64,000 nt of DNA from Atherinomorus stipes (taxonomy: Eukaryota; Chordata; Actinopteri; Atheriniformes; Atherinidae), in assembly GCA_023101725.1 (NCBI GenBank), contig JALJCO010001348.1, positions 62,001 through 126,000 on the forward strand, read 5' to 3'. Of this stretch, positions 57,101 to 58,855 are shown piece by piece. Positions within the stretch are counted from its first letter, which is position 1. Every line of letters begins with the position of its first letter. The position numbers were made by a program, and so were the translations under genes. Under the pieces are notes generated by a model. The model was not told where the DNA came from and searched no databases. It saw nothing but the letters and a program-made list of their open reading frames with translations.

Positions 57101-58643
57101 CCTTGCTGGTTTAACTGATAACTATCTTCTTAACTTAGTCAGGCAGGTCCTATTTAAGTGATTTCTGATGGAGAACAGGTGTGGCAGTAATCAGGCCTGG
57201 ATGTGGAAGGAGAAGCTGAACTCAGCTTTCCAAAGACGATAAACCACAGTTTATGTTTTCACAGGGGGCAATCATTTTTTCACACAGGACCATGGAGGTT
57301 TGGACTTTTTTTCCCCTTACTTATAAAAATCTTAATTTAAAAACTGCATTTTCTGTTTACTTGTTTTATCTTTGTCTAATATTTAAATTTGTTTGATCTA
57401 AAACATTCAAGTGTGACATTTTAAACACTTTTTAACTCACAAATTATTTCTGTCTTTTACCAAAAGGCATAAATAGTAGTAGGCACTTTAGTTTTAAAAT
57501 GACATGATGTTTATTGCACTGCTTTAATGCTGATTTCACACTTTTGGCATGAATGTTTAAAATCAGCATTAATGCAGTATGAACAGTAACGTTTAATGTA
57601 GACACAGAATCATCTCACTAATGATTATACGCATCAAAGCATTAATTCAAGGCTTAGGTAAAATATAGAGGTATATATCGTGTATCCCGATAAAAATATC
57701 GGGATATTACTAAAAGGCAATATCGCCCAGCCCTACTACGGGTCTACTACAGGTTTACTTCAGGTGTACTACAGGTGTACACGTGTCCTGCACACCAGCA
57801 GGACTAATTCCTGGGTTGAGACAGAGTGTCAGAGTTGATGTTGAGTGTAAACATCTTCCACTCCTCTTCAAGTCAGTAAAGGAGCTCAGAACAAACACTC
57901 ATATAGATCCTGAAAACTGGACCGCCTCTGGTCCTGGTCCAGATTCCGGTTTTATGCTCAGATGTTTAACTGATGAGATAATCGTAGTTAAAATCTGCTC
58001 CTCTACACTGGAGAGAAGATGCCAGAAGAGACAAAACGGAGGAAAATTCCAGTTTGAAGCTTCTAAAAATAAAATCTAACTCTGAAGGAATCTGAGTCGG
58101 TTCCGATTTTAGGATCTGGTTTCAGATTCATGCGATTGAAGGAACGAAACGTACAGAAGTTCCCTCTACATCATAAACCCTGACCTTCGCCTCCGGACAC
58201 GGTCTGGCTGATTCACAGAGACGGATTCACCTGTTGCAGGTGGAAACCAGAGGATCCAACAGCTGCTGGTAGAGTCCAGCTTTCATCTCTGAGCAGCTTT
58301 ACTGACTTTACTTAGGTTTGTAAACTTCCACATGTAACCGCAGAAGAAGAAGAACACGTTAACATGGACGTCCTGCAGGATTTCTACACGTTTGTGTTTC
58401 TGTGTGCAGAAGCAGGATGTTGGTGTTTGCTTCTCTGCCGCTCTGTTCCTGTTAAACGTCTCGTTTCCTCTAATGTTGCAGCATGAAGTCAGACATGAGA
58501 GCCGCTTTCAGCTCCATGCAAATCAGAACGCTGAGAGTGAAGCTGAACAGGACGCAGCCGCGCACGTTCCTGGAAACCAAACATACCAGCGAAATCCTCC
58601 TGGCCATCCTCTCGCTGGCCACGTCTCCCCAAAAGTCTCCCAT
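3275..58643 (-). CDS. slc4a7: slc4a7 (NBCn1), electroneutral Na+/HCO3- cotransporter, 24 exons plus one cassette exon
   Basis: The product is a plasma-membrane bicarbonate transporter that brings Na+ and HCO3- into the cell and regulates pH. Exons placed on the minus strand join in phase for 3,306 nt (1,101 aa; 1,223 aa with the cassette), close to the mammalian length of about 1,200. The order is: N-terminus with DEEAV and basic-histidine stretch (about 20-94), cytoplasmic dimerisation domain (94-400), transmembrane domain (about 460-1,000) with a glycosylated cysteine-rich loop (640-700), and an acidic/lysine-rich C-terminal tail. SLC4A7 is preferred over SLC4A8 and SLC4A10 because of HLLERNG, the 122-aa cassette with [40 protein letters not shown] and [11 protein letters not shown]. 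Exon 1 is inferred. The 3' end may continue left of the window. Introns are swollen with tandem repeats, and a C1q locus sits antisense in one of them. Confidence 0.93.
3391..3484. repeat. (CA)n microsatellite in the intron before slc4a7 exon 24
   Basis: Almost pure CA with CG and AA interruptions starts about five bases from the exon's acceptor. On the minus strand it is a GT run in place of a pyrimidine tract. Confidence 0.95.
3538..3629 (-). CDS. slc4a7: slc4a7 exon 23, cytoplasmic tail
   Basis: The exon encodes [16 protein letters not shown], then [24 protein letters not shown] corresponds to the LLQIPVKALK stretch of SLC4A7 tails. Acceptor TTTCCAG|GATGC, donor GACG|GTGAGT. The intron from exon 22 is 3.9 kb and mostly a 16-bp array. 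Confidence 0.9.
3630..4055. other. slc4a7 intron, no gene seen
   Basis: Low-copy intronic sequence. 3,710-3,780 has a GGCGTTACTAACGGCG-like inverted motif of the kind found at ends of fish hAT-like elements. Nothing else is recognised. Confidence 0.5.
4056..4634. mobile_element. MITE-like element with GGGGTGGGAAAAAA ends
   Basis: 4,212-4,634 is bounded by inverted repeats (GGGGTGGGAAAAAA / TTTTTTCCCACCCC) followed by CGATACACTGAAATATCGCG-like arms. Together with the preceding 150 bp it is collinear with 24,697-25,200. Other copies are at 26,078-26,371 and about 29,590-29,760. No ORF. Confidence 0.75.
4662..6290. repeat. 16-bp minisatellite, about 100 units
   Basis: The unit is GTGGTGTAGTACAGGT with G/A and C/T variants. 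Three units make 48 bp, so two minus frames stay open for over 560 codons of Tyr/His/Thr-rich repeat, which is an artefact. AGGTGTG resembles a T-box half-site in most units. Confidence 0.97.
6291..6716. repeat. interruption of the 16-bp array: MITE end and decayed units
   Basis: It starts GGGCTGGACAATTAATCG, the end of a MITE also present at 52,691-53,083. It then passes through sequence with scattered, decayed GTAGTACAGGTG units to 6,716. The array is therefore older than the interruption. Confidence 0.6.
6717..7146. repeat. 16-bp minisatellite, second block, about 27 units
   Basis: The same unit as 4,662-6,290, more homogeneous, with occasional shortened units (GTAGTACAGGTGTAGTAC). Confidence 0.95.
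7147..7570. other. slc4a7 intron, unique sequence
   Basis: Non-repetitive intron between the array and the exon 22 donor at 7,570. No ORF or motif that I can support. Confidence 0.5.
7571..7702 (-). CDS. slc4a7: slc4a7 exon 22
   Basis: The exon encodes [20 protein letters not shown], then [24 protein letters not shown] followed by an acidic/lysine run is the start of the C-terminal tail that contacts carbonic anhydrase in related proteins. Acceptor CTCCAG|GTCCTG, donor GAG|GTGAGA. Confidence 0.97.
7771..7944 (-). CDS. slc4a7: slc4a7 exon 21
   Basis: The exon encodes [20 protein letters not shown], then [20 protein letters not shown] and [15 protein letters not shown], the last membrane segments. 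Leu at the start and YVPLWKVH match SLC4A7. Acceptor TTGCAG|CTGTTC, donor ATG|GTGAGT. Confidence 0.97.
8014..8082 (-). CDS. slc4a7: slc4a7 exon 20
   Basis: A 23-codon exon encodes [15 protein letters not shown] followed by SSLKGIQ. Acceptor CTGCAG|TTCATC, donor CAG|GTCAGT. Confidence 0.97.
8302..8553 (-). CDS. slc4a7: slc4a7 exon 19
   Basis: The exon encodes [18 protein letters not shown], then [20 protein letters not shown] and [17 protein letters not shown]. It ends with a membrane span and SALK. Acceptor TCTCCAG|AAGG, donor AAG|GTGGGT. Exactly 84 codons. Confidence 0.97.
8600..10397. repeat. degenerate minisatellite, core CGTCTCACATCCAC
   Basis: Units of about 17-20 bp (CCGTCTCACATCCA, CCGTCTCTCATCCA, TCATCCGTTTCACATCCA) are organised into longer higher-order blocks. 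It is strongly purine/pyrimidine biased: the plus strand is pyrimidine-rich. It fills the intron between exons 18 and 19. Confidence 0.93.
10432..10593 (-). CDS. slc4a7: slc4a7 exon 18
   Basis: The exon encodes [19 protein letters not shown], then [20 protein letters not shown] and NRKENKLK. The DQQITAV motif is nearly invariant in the family. Acceptor GTTCAG|CCCACG, donor AAG|GTCGGT. The degenerate intronic array begins about 35 bp beyond the donor. Confidence 0.97.
10798..10911 (-). CDS. slc4a7: slc4a7 exon 17
   Basis: The exon encodes [20 protein letters not shown], then [18 protein letters not shown], a membrane span and re-entrant region typical of Na+-coupled SLC4 proteins. Acceptor CTGCAG|GTCCG, donor GAG|GTAAAT. 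Exactly 38 codons. Confidence 0.97.
11010..11171 (-). CDS. slc4a7: slc4a7 exon 16
   Basis: The exon encodes [14 protein letters not shown], the other two loop cysteines, then [20 protein letters not shown] and [13 protein letters not shown]. The last motif is the SLC4A7 form of the TM7 end. Acceptor CTGCAG|GACTG, donor AAG|GTCCAC. Confidence 0.96.
11360..12090. repeat. about 29-bp AT-rich minisatellite
   Basis: Diverged units of CCAGTTAATCTGAGGTTT plus CCAGTTAATT fill the intron between exons 15 and 16. The flanks 11,172-11,360 and 12,090-12,523 hold no gene. Confidence 0.93.
12524..12629 (-). CDS. slc4a7: slc4a7 exon 15, glycosylated extracellular loop
   Basis: The exon encodes [14 protein letters not shown], then [18 protein letters not shown]. 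It supplies two of the loop cysteines and two N-glycosylation sequons (NAS, NLT). This is the fastest-evolving part of the family and similarity here is lower. Donor GAG|GTCCGA is weak. The phases on both sides fit. Confidence 0.88.
12708..12953 (-). CDS. slc4a7: slc4a7 exon 14
   Basis: The exon encodes [20 protein letters not shown], then [20 protein letters not shown] and [19 protein letters not shown]. These are TM5-TM6 and the start of the extracellular loop. Acceptor CCCCAG|CGAC, donor CAC|GTAAGA. Confidence 0.97.
12954..13381. other. slc4a7 intron, no gene seen
   Basis: AT-rich intronic sequence upstream of the LINE fragment. No coding or repeat signal that I can support. Confidence 0.5.
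13382..13850 (+). mobile_element. fragment of a non-LTR retrotransposon (region before the reverse transcriptase)
   Basis: Frames on the plus strand, with a frameshift, read [15 protein letters not shown], then [16 protein letters not shown] and [16 protein letters not shown]. The last motif is typical of the N-terminal part of CR1/Rex-type LINE reverse transcriptases. It is truncated and interrupted. Its 3' part was copied to 17,421 by the segmental duplication. Confidence 0.75.
14073..14146. repeat. 15-bp repeat (CTGGTTTCCTGAGAT), copy A
   Basis: About five units. The duplicate at 17,731-17,866 has about nine, so copy number diverged after the segmental duplication. Confidence 0.9.
14210..16065. 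repeat. 50-bp minisatellite, about 37 units (copy A)
   Basis: The unit contains CCTGACCAGAGGAGTCAGAC then CTGGTCCCGGACTTCTGGG. Late units carry a local variant (CTTATGATAC) that spreads in blocks, evidence of recent local amplification. It sits directly upstream of the C1q promoter copy A. Confidence 0.97.
16240..16297 (+). promoter_or_regulatory. C1q-like promoter, copy A: triple DR1 half-sites and TATA
   Basis: Same layout as copy B: half-sites at 16,240, 16,247 and 16,254, TATAAAG at 16,291, and a GATA motif just upstream. The motifs are fully preserved after duplication, so the copy may still be active. Confidence 0.6.
16344..16476 (+). CDS. duplicated C1q-like exon 1 (copy A), orphan or alternative first exon
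   Basis: The exon encodes [20 protein letters not shown], then [20 protein letters not shown], with intact donor AGAG|GTAGGC in phase 1. It differs from copy B at a few codons (L5F, V8L, V29M). No C1q-body exons lie between it and copy B. It could splice over copy B to the exon at 20,888 in the same phase, or be a dead relic. A retroposon-like insert lies about 30 bp past its donor. Confidence 0.65.
16524..17037 (+). mobile_element. retroposon-like insert with 13-16 bp target-site duplication
   Basis: AAGATGAAGGTCTGAG occurs at 16,508-16,523 and again at 17,038-17,053. In copy B the site is present once (from 19,373) with no insert. The 514-bp insert ends in an A-rich tail (AAAAGAAAAAGAAAAA). 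It has no evident long ORF. The family is not recognised. Confidence 0.8.
17200..17730. repeat. junction of the segmental duplication
   Basis: AT-rich intron of copy A, then from 17,421 the repeat of 13,763 onward (GGAAACCACAGACCAG). No gene. Confidence 0.6.
17731..17866. repeat. 15-bp repeat (CTGGTTTCCTAAGAT), copy B
   Basis: About nine units containing BglII-type AGATCT at each junction. Expanded relative to copy A. Confidence 0.9.
17940..18915. repeat. 50-bp minisatellite, about 19 units (copy B)
   Basis: The same unit as 14,210-16,065 at roughly half the copy number. Some units are shortened (CCTGACCAGACCTGGTCC). It ends about 180 bp upstream of the DR1 sites of promoter copy B. Confidence 0.97.
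19092..19149 (+). promoter_or_regulatory. C1q-like promoter, copy B: triple DR1 half-sites and TATA
   Basis: AGGTCA, AGGTCA and AGGTCC at 19,092, 19,099 and 19,106 are each separated by one base, the DR1 layout bound by HNF4, PPAR-RXR or COUP-TF. TATAAAG follows at 19,143. A GATA motif (CTAAGATAAGCAG) lies about 20 bp upstream. This suggests liver or intestinal expression; that is inference. Confidence 0.65.
19211..19343 (+). CDS. C1q-like exon 1 (copy B): signal peptide and helix
   Basis: The ATG directly follows a (CAT)n run and opens a 21-residue hydrophobic signal ending GPAQ, then [20 protein letters not shown]. The helix has leucines at heptad spacing. Donor AGAG|GTAGGC, phase 1. TATA box and likely start site lie 68 bp upstream of the ATG. 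Confidence 0.85.
19211..28775 (+). CDS. secreted protein with two C1q domains (two fused sgh-C1q cassettes)
   Basis: Proposed exons are 19,211-19,343, 20,888-20,938, 21,140-21,268, 21,342-21,621, 22,797-22,882, 22,974-23,024, 23,590-23,718 and 28,492-28,775. They join to 1,143 nt (380 aa). The order is signal peptide ([20 protein letters not shown]), heptad-like helix (about 22-60), C1q domain 1 (about 62-197), a second helix (about 200-243), and C1q domain 2 (about 245-380). There is no collagen repeat. Such globular C1q proteins are secreted trimers, some used in fish innate defence or as liver plasma proteins. Cassette 1 has no stop after FLLFP, and cassette 2 has no signal peptide. The linking donor is weak (CAT|GTCAGC, or AGC|GTCAGA six bases on). 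Alternatives are a single-head gene ending at 21,745 plus a headless relic, or alternative splicing between cassettes. Confidence 0.68.
19709..19817. repeat. 21-bp repeat (CCATGGAGACGGAGCACCGG + T), 5 units
   Basis: Near-perfect short array in C1q intron 1. Each unit has an NcoI-type CCATGG and an ACCGGT palindrome. Confidence 0.93.
19909..20804. repeat. about 25-bp minisatellite with GGGATTA cores
   Basis: Units alternate GCTGACTGGGATTAAAGGTT and TTCTTGCTGGGATTAATGGT. About 36 copies of GGGATTA (TAATCCC on the other strand, the Otx/Pitx/Bicoid-type core) lie in C1q intron 1, ending about 85 bp before exon 2. Confidence 0.93.
20888..20938 (+). CDS. C1q-like exon 2 (cassette 1 helix)
   Basis: This 51-nt exon encodes [18 protein letters not shown] across the junctions. 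Acceptor TTGCAG|AGATG, donor AAAG|GTTCGT. It has the same length and phase as the 22,974 exon, so the two are duplicates. Confidence 0.82.
21140..21268 (+). CDS. C1q-like exon 3 (C1q domain 1, first half)
   Basis: The exon encodes [12 protein letters not shown], then [27 protein letters not shown] and YN.ETG.F are standard opening strands of C1q heads. 129 nt, phase-symmetric, acceptor CCACAG, donor ACAG|GTGGGA. Confidence 0.92.
21342..21621 (+). CDS. C1q-like exon 4 (C1q domain 1, second half), stop codon lost
   Basis: The exon encodes [20 protein letters not shown] through [20 protein letters not shown] to [11 protein letters not shown], a full C1q core. Where the sister exon reads CCCGTGTGAGG (stop), this one reads CCCATGTCAGC. 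Without splicing the frame runs on 39 codons to a TAA at 21,743-21,745, into non-conserved sequence beside a MITE. Confidence 0.9.
21770..22471. mobile_element. MITE with AGGGATGTYYGATATTGGC-like ends
   Basis: The left end AGGGATGTTTGATATTGGC is mirrored at the right end (GGCCAATAACATTGGACATC, then CCT). No ORF. It lies in the intron joining the two C1q cassettes. A related copy is at 46,645-46,990. Confidence 0.75.
22797..22882 (+). CDS. C1q-like exon 5 (cassette 2 helix start, lacks signal peptide)
   Basis: Acceptor GGTTCAG|GGTGG opens [20 protein letters not shown], then [10 protein letters not shown] after the acceptor lines up with VD just after the signal peptide in exon 1. The signal-encoding part is absent and a splice acceptor sits there instead. 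Phase 2 on the left fits exon 4. Confidence 0.8.
22974..23024 (+). CDS. C1q-like exon 6 (cassette 2 helix)
   Basis: This 51-nt exon encodes [18 protein letters not shown], parallel to exon 2. Acceptor TTCTAG|GCATC, donor AGAG|GTTCGT. Confidence 0.82.
23590..23718 (+). CDS. C1q-like exon 7 (C1q domain 2, first half)
   Basis: The exon encodes [20 protein letters not shown], then [17 protein letters not shown]. It has the same 129-nt length as exon 3 and is clearly diverged from it. Donor ACAG|GTCAGT. Confidence 0.92.
23804..25296. mobile_element. MITE with about 95-bp inverted ends, split by nested elements
   Basis: The left end 23,804-23,905 (TAGGGCTGGACGATATGG, then ACCAAATATCAT) matches the reverse complement of 25,205-25,296. 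The interior now holds a CA/GT tract (24,010-24,050), a Tc1-like MITE (24,049-24,560) and a copy of the 4,056-type element (24,697-25,200). Confidence 0.75.
24049..24560 (-). mobile_element. Tc1-like MITE, copy 1
   Basis: The ends CAGTCATCCTTGAAATTATT and the inverse (AATAATTTTGAGGACGTG) bracket about 510 bp without transposase. The sequence matches 53,155-53,693 in opposite orientation. Flanked by TA-rich sequence. Confidence 0.75.
25259..25934. repeat. 36/38-bp minisatellite made from a MITE end, about 18 units
   Basis: The unit is TCGTGATATGATATTTGG followed by TCCATATCGCCCAGCCCTAA. The first unit is the terminal inverted repeat of the 23,804-25,296 MITE. Units vary by loss of AT and by CCC/CTC. 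Confidence 0.93.
26078..26371. mobile_element. MITE with GGGTGGGAAAAAA ends, short copy
   Basis: About 290 bp with CGGGTGGGAAAAAAATATCG at the left and its inverse (CGATATTTTTTCCCACCC) at the right. Same family as 4,212-4,634. No ORF. Confidence 0.78.
26372..28361. other. last intron of the C1q-like gene, no gene seen
   Basis: AT-rich. 26,929-26,956 is a hairpin (TTATTCCGAATT / AATTCGGAATAA, 4-base loop). 27,120-27,600 is a TTTAGTTTTAGTTT-rich repeat ending GTTAACTATAATAACC, typical of decayed MITEs. No coding signal. Confidence 0.5.
28362..28440 (-). mobile_element. fragment of a dispersed repeat (TGCAGAAT / TTGCTTATTATAAGCAA family)
   Basis: The reverse complement matches 62,519-62,585 (AAATCTTATCAAGA, CAGAATTTTTTTTGCTTA) and the 55,312 copy. 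It ends about 50 bp before the acceptor of the last C1q exon, so it forms part of that splice site's neighbourhood. Confidence 0.65.
28492..28775 (+). CDS. C1q-like exon 8 (C1q domain 2, second half, stop)
   Basis: The exon is nearly identical in protein to exon 4 ([20 protein letters not shown] to FLLFPV) and ends at TGA 28,773-28,775. The similarity is much higher than between exons 3 and 7, which points to gene conversion or a later duplication. The preceding intron is 4.8 kb and packed with MITEs. Confidence 0.93.
28811..28816 (+). terminator. polyadenylation signal of the C1q-like gene
   Basis: AATAAA lies 36 bp after the TGA of the last C1q exon. Fish C1q genes often have such short 3' UTRs. 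No comparable signal lies this close behind cassette 1. Confidence 0.65.
28817..30586. other. slc4a7 intron 3' of the C1q-like gene: MITE remnants and low complexity
   Basis: 29,590-29,760 is a decayed GGGGTGGGAAAA-type MITE. 29,996-30,110 is an A/G-rich run and 30,222-30,380 an (AGAC)n tract. 30,420-30,540 is A-rich. No gene. Confidence 0.6.
30587..30720 (-). CDS. slc4a7: slc4a7 exon 13
   Basis: The exon encodes [20 protein letters not shown], then [20 protein letters not shown] and FKFC. EKILFK corresponds to the stilbene-reactive lysine region at TM5. Acceptor GGTAG|AGTGCC, donor GCAG|GTGAGT. The next intron is 17.6 kb and hosts the antisense C1q locus. Confidence 0.97.
30811..30985 (-). 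CDS. slc4a7: slc4a7 exon 12, first membrane spans
   Basis: The exon encodes [20 protein letters not shown], then [20 protein letters not shown] and [12 protein letters not shown]. This is TM1 and the start of TM2. Family members usually have EATEGRI; this protein has Lys and Asn (EATKGNI). The acceptor's pyrimidine tract is a GT/CA microsatellite, and the donor is ATA|GTGAGG. Confidence 0.96.
30992..31159. repeat. (CA)n microsatellite filling slc4a7 intron 11
   Basis: 168 bp of CA with CG interruptions in a 232-bp intron. On the minus strand the GT run extends to within about six bases of the exon 12 acceptor. Confidence 0.95.
31218..31321 (-). CDS. slc4a7: slc4a7 exon 11
   Basis: The exon encodes [14 protein letters not shown], a short variable stretch, then [11 protein letters not shown], the linker just before the first membrane span. 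Acceptor CTGCAG|GAGAAG, donor CAG|GTACGT. It ends two bases into the Arg codon completed by exon 12. Confidence 0.96.
31370..32080. repeat. 44-bp minisatellite, about 16 units
   Basis: The unit contains GCGTCATCGAGCCAGACGGC and GTTACCACGGCAACAAGCC. One variant carries the inverted core GTTGCCGTGGCAAC. The array ends four bases before the exon 10 donor. Confidence 0.96.
32086..32232 (-). CDS. slc4a7: slc4a7 exon 10
   Basis: The exon encodes [20 protein letters not shown], then [19 protein letters not shown] and PPKSVPSQ. Acceptor CGTAG|ATCTTC, donor CAG|GTGAGA. The 44-bp minisatellite of the following intron ends about five bases past the donor. Confidence 0.97.
32681..32768 (-). CDS. slc4a7: slc4a7 exon 9
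   Basis: The exon encodes [20 protein letters not shown], then [17 protein letters not shown] is the SLC4A7 form. Acceptor CTCCAG|GTTTC, donor GAG|GTGAGA. Confidence 0.97.
32862..33019 (-). CDS. slc4a7: slc4a7 exon 8
   Basis: The exon encodes [20 protein letters not shown], then [20 protein letters not shown] and LTEVPVPTR, part of the cytoplasmic dimerisation domain. Donor CCAG|GTCAGA, acceptor TTTCAG|GTGGAC. The phase-2 end matches exon 9. Confidence 0.97.
33088..33197 (-). CDS. slc4a7: slc4a7 exon 7
   Basis: The exon encodes [16 protein letters not shown], then a Gly/Asn stretch and [10 protein letters not shown], typical of the SLC4A7 linker before VDMNF. Acceptor TCTGCAG|GTCTG, donor AAG|GTAACC. 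A 14-kb intron full of arrays and transposons separates it from exon 6. Confidence 0.95.
33240..33690. repeat. degenerate GATCTGAC/GATCTAAC repeat
   Basis: Units of about 10-20 bp around AGATCTRACYGG in the intron after exon 7's acceptor. 33,690-34,220 is unique intron without gene signal. Confidence 0.85.
34221..36248. repeat. 49-bp minisatellite, about 41 units
   Basis: The unit contains GGTCTGAGGAGGACCGGGTC and TGAACGGTGGAGGTGGTAC. Some units are short (GGAGGTCCTCAGGTC). The minus-strand 523-codon frame is an artefact of unit structure. Confidence 0.97.
36714..37793 (+). pseudogene. Tc1-like transposase, inactivated
   Basis: It starts [20 protein letters not shown] with a helix-turn-helix ([14 protein letters not shown]), then has an in-frame TGA at about 36,852 and frameshifts near 36,990 and 37,370. 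The catalytic DDE motifs are still readable: [14 protein letters not shown] and [10 protein letters not shown]. It ends GGLDFPP at 37,793. It cannot make active enzyme. Confidence 0.92.
37814..38245. mobile_element. 432-bp insert with TTAA target duplication (piggyBac-like MITE)
   Basis: It interrupts the Tc1 right terminal repeat between two TTAA copies (37,810-37,813 and 38,246-38,249). Its ends are imperfect inverted repeats: AGGGACTTGAGGCAAAATT versus AGGGACCAGAGGCAGGAATT. No ORF. Confidence 0.78.
38616..38981 (-). CDS. slc4a7: slc4a7 alternative cassette exon (about 122 aa)
   Basis: Acceptor CTCCCAG|GGGAGG opens [11 protein letters not shown] and runs through a Ser/Pro-rich region to [15 protein letters not shown] and DDRLLPQ. 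In mammals an SLC4A7 cassette of about 124 aa lies at this junction; it starts GEGLS and carries a PPEED motif. Taking the end at CAGA|GTCTCT gives 366 nt, phase-symmetric, so inclusion or skipping keeps the frame (joining to LLASPQSAP). The donor is weak and its exact base uncertain. The exon is GC-rich, unlike the surrounding repeat DNA. Confidence 0.82.
39055..39464. repeat. CGATCGATCACAC-type simple array
   Basis: Units of 9-14 bp rich in the palindrome CGATCG. Three overlapping plus-strand frames read Asp/Arg/Ser/His repeats and are not genes. Confidence 0.93.
39579..45650. repeat. 27-bp minisatellite, about 6.1 kb, about 220 units
   Basis: The unit is GGGAATAAAACACGTTTACG followed by TTCTAGT. 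Divisible by three, so both strands stay open over hundreds of codons. Every plus-strand unit carries AATAAA and CACGTT. The section 39,579-41,500 is nearly perfect. 41,500-44,200 has many short, indel-bearing units. Confidence 0.98.
45651..47144. other. slc4a7 intron between the 27-bp array and exon 6
   Basis: Mostly unique sequence. 46,645-46,990 is a MITE with GTCTGATATTATTGGCCTAC and its inverse, related to 21,770-22,471. No ORF supported. Confidence 0.55.
47145..47333 (-). CDS. slc4a7: slc4a7 exon 6
   Basis: The exon encodes a segment ending [20 protein letters not shown], then [25 protein letters not shown] and HLLERNG are closer to SLC4A7 than to SLC4A8 or SLC4A10. It ends at AACG|GTGAGG, one base into a glycine codon, so it can join either the cassette exon at 38,981 or exon 7 at 33,197. 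Confidence 0.96.
47605..47693 (+). mobile_element. 3' tail of a fish non-LTR retrotransposon
   Basis: CTTGGCCAGGTCTCTCTTGT, AATCTCAATGGGACCTCC and TGGTTAAATAAAGGTGAAAT lead to a poly-A run. This is the familiar 3' end of an abundant teleost LINE. It is 5'-truncated to under 100 bp. Confidence 0.8.
47830..48970. repeat. 31-bp minisatellite, about 36 units
   Basis: The unit is GTGCATAGACTTGTGCACGG followed by AGCTTCTACTC. GTGCAC and GTGCAT give it palindromic spots. The last unit reaches about ten bases from the exon 5 donor. Confidence 0.97.
48982..49142 (-). CDS. slc4a7: slc4a7 exon 5
   Basis: The exon encodes [20 protein letters not shown], then [13 protein letters not shown] and [13 protein letters not shown], the core of the cytoplasmic domain. 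Acceptor TTTTCAG|GTGG; donor GCAG|GTCAGC. The 31-bp minisatellite in the following intron ends about ten bases from the donor. Confidence 0.97.
49143..51558. other. slc4a7 intron 4, no gene seen
   Basis: Long intron with an old repeat piece at 49,494-49,560 (AGGGCTGTCAAATTTGGGGC). 50,830-51,190 looks like dispersed-repeat sequence. No ORF with recognisable content. Confidence 0.5.
51559..51697 (-). CDS. slc4a7: slc4a7 exon 4
   Basis: The exon starts [19 protein letters not shown] and continues through [13 protein letters not shown] to WKETAR. This is one of the most conserved stretches of the Na+-coupled SLC4 cytoplasmic domain. Acceptor CCACAG|ACACG, donor CCAG|GTAGGA. The 74-bp intron separating it from exon 3 is the shortest seen in the gene. 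Confidence 0.96.
51772..51912 (-). CDS. slc4a7: slc4a7 exon 3, basic histidine-rich segment
   Basis: The exon encodes [16 protein letters not shown], a run rich in Arg and His, then [10 protein letters not shown]. That matches the SLC4A7 order of a short hydrophobic strand followed by an HRH-rich basic linker. Acceptor CTCAG|GTCACAG; donor TACG|GTCGGT is non-ideal but preserves phase with exon 4. Confidence 0.93.
52691..53083. mobile_element. MITE with AGGGATGGACGATTATGG ends
   Basis: The left AGGGATGGACGATTATGG and right CAATTAATTGTCCAGCCGT are inverted. Related to the fragment at 6,291. AT-rich, no ORF. It lies in the intron between exons 2 and 3. Confidence 0.68.
53155..53693 (+). mobile_element. 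Tc1-like MITE, copy 2
   Basis: About 540 bp bounded by ACAGTCGTCCACAAAATTAA and the inverse of ACAGTCATCCTCAAAATTAT. The interior matches 24,049-24,560 in reverse orientation. No transposase. Confidence 0.78.
54113..54240. repeat. (GT)n microsatellite beside slc4a7 exon 2
   Basis: About 128 bp of GT with GC and CT interruptions, ending about 20 bp from the exon 2 donor. Confidence 0.95.
54262..54343 (-). CDS. slc4a7: slc4a7 exon 2
   Basis: Acceptor GCTGCAG|GGGAAC and donor GAGA|GTGAGT bound 82 nt encoding [15 protein letters not shown], then a stretch ending EKEELE. This is the conserved start shared by SLC4A7 proteins after their variable first exon. It starts in phase 0 and ends one base into a serine codon. 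A long GT/CA microsatellite starts about 20 bp beyond the donor. Confidence 0.95.
54344..55310. other. slc4a7 intron 1, unrecognised open frame near 55,097-55,310
   Basis: AT-rich intron. A plus-strand frame contains [20 protein letters not shown], then [11 protein letters not shown], which looks protein-like but matches no family I know. It is cut at 55,311 by a dispersed repeat. Too little to call a gene. Confidence 0.3.
55311..55560. mobile_element. dispersed repeat (GCACTGCAAAAACGCAAATC family)
   Basis: Matches 61,741-62,585 once that copy's insert is removed: CTGCAAAA, TCTTACCAA, TTTTTCTCATTTCTAGTCAA, TTCAGTGAGAT, GGCAGAATTTTTTTT. Probably a non-autonomous DNA transposon. The family name is not known to me. 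Confidence 0.65.
55848..56646. repeat. 52-bp minisatellite, about 15 units
   Basis: The unit contains GGATCTGGAGCAGCATAAAC and CGGTCTGAACCGGTACGCC. Unit variants (CATTACC, CATTAAC, ACACCACC) are grouped. It lies in slc4a7 intron 1. Flanks 56,647-57,138 and 57,421-58,586 show no gene. Confidence 0.97.
57139..57420 (-). mobile_element. 5' remnant of a Tc1-like transposon
   Basis: The reverse complement of 36,400-36,680 of the defective Tc1 element: CAGGCAGGTCCTATTTAAGT, GGCAGTAATCAGGCCTGGAT, and the terminal-repeat interior. The transposase is lost. Confidence 0.8.
58587..58643 (-). CDS. slc4a7: slc4a7 putative exon 1 (19 codons)
   Basis: On the minus strand an ATG in excellent Kozak context (GCCATGG) opens [19 protein letters not shown] and meets a strong donor CTG|GTATGT in phase 0. 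That is the phase needed to join exon 2. First exons of SLC4A7 vary between isoforms and are short, so similarity cannot confirm this one. A TATA box lies about 180 bp upstream. The choice is inference; another first exon could lie elsewhere in the right part or outside the window. Confidence 0.5.
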
Positions 58644-58822
58644 GGCTGGACCCGGACAAGCTTCCAGGACCGGAGGAAACCGGTCTGCAGCCGGCGGCGA
58701 GGAGCAGAGGAACCCGACTCAGGCAGAAACACCAGCAGGACCCGAAGGATCTAAAGGTTGACCAGGTTCAGTAAGTCAATACAGACGCTGCGCTGCCAGC
58801 TGAGCCTCGCATATGATGCAGG

Positions 58823-58830
58823 TATTTATA
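58823..58830 (-). promoter_or_regulatory. slc4a7: putative slc4a7 TATA box
   Basis: The minus strand reads GCTATAAATACC, a consensus TATA box. It lies 180 bp upstream of the proposed exon 1 ATG and 26 bp downstream of the nearest inverted CCAAT box. The element is seen; its use is inferred. Many SLC4A7 promoters elsewhere may lack TATA, so this could serve only one isoform. Confidence 0.45.
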
Positions 58831-58855
58831 GCTCAACATGCTGCTTCACTGAGCA

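Noticed and set aside
3275..58643. Assignment to slc4a8 or slc4a10
   Set aside because: The NISDEM tail first suggested SLC4A8. HLLERNG, the PPEED cassette, [22 protein letters not shown] and [11 protein letters not shown] fit SLC4A7 better.
58392..58761. Plus-strand frames after a TTGCAG acceptor at 58,483
   Set aside because: No recognisable domain. The minus strand has the better explanation (exon 1 with Kozak ATG, donor and TATA).
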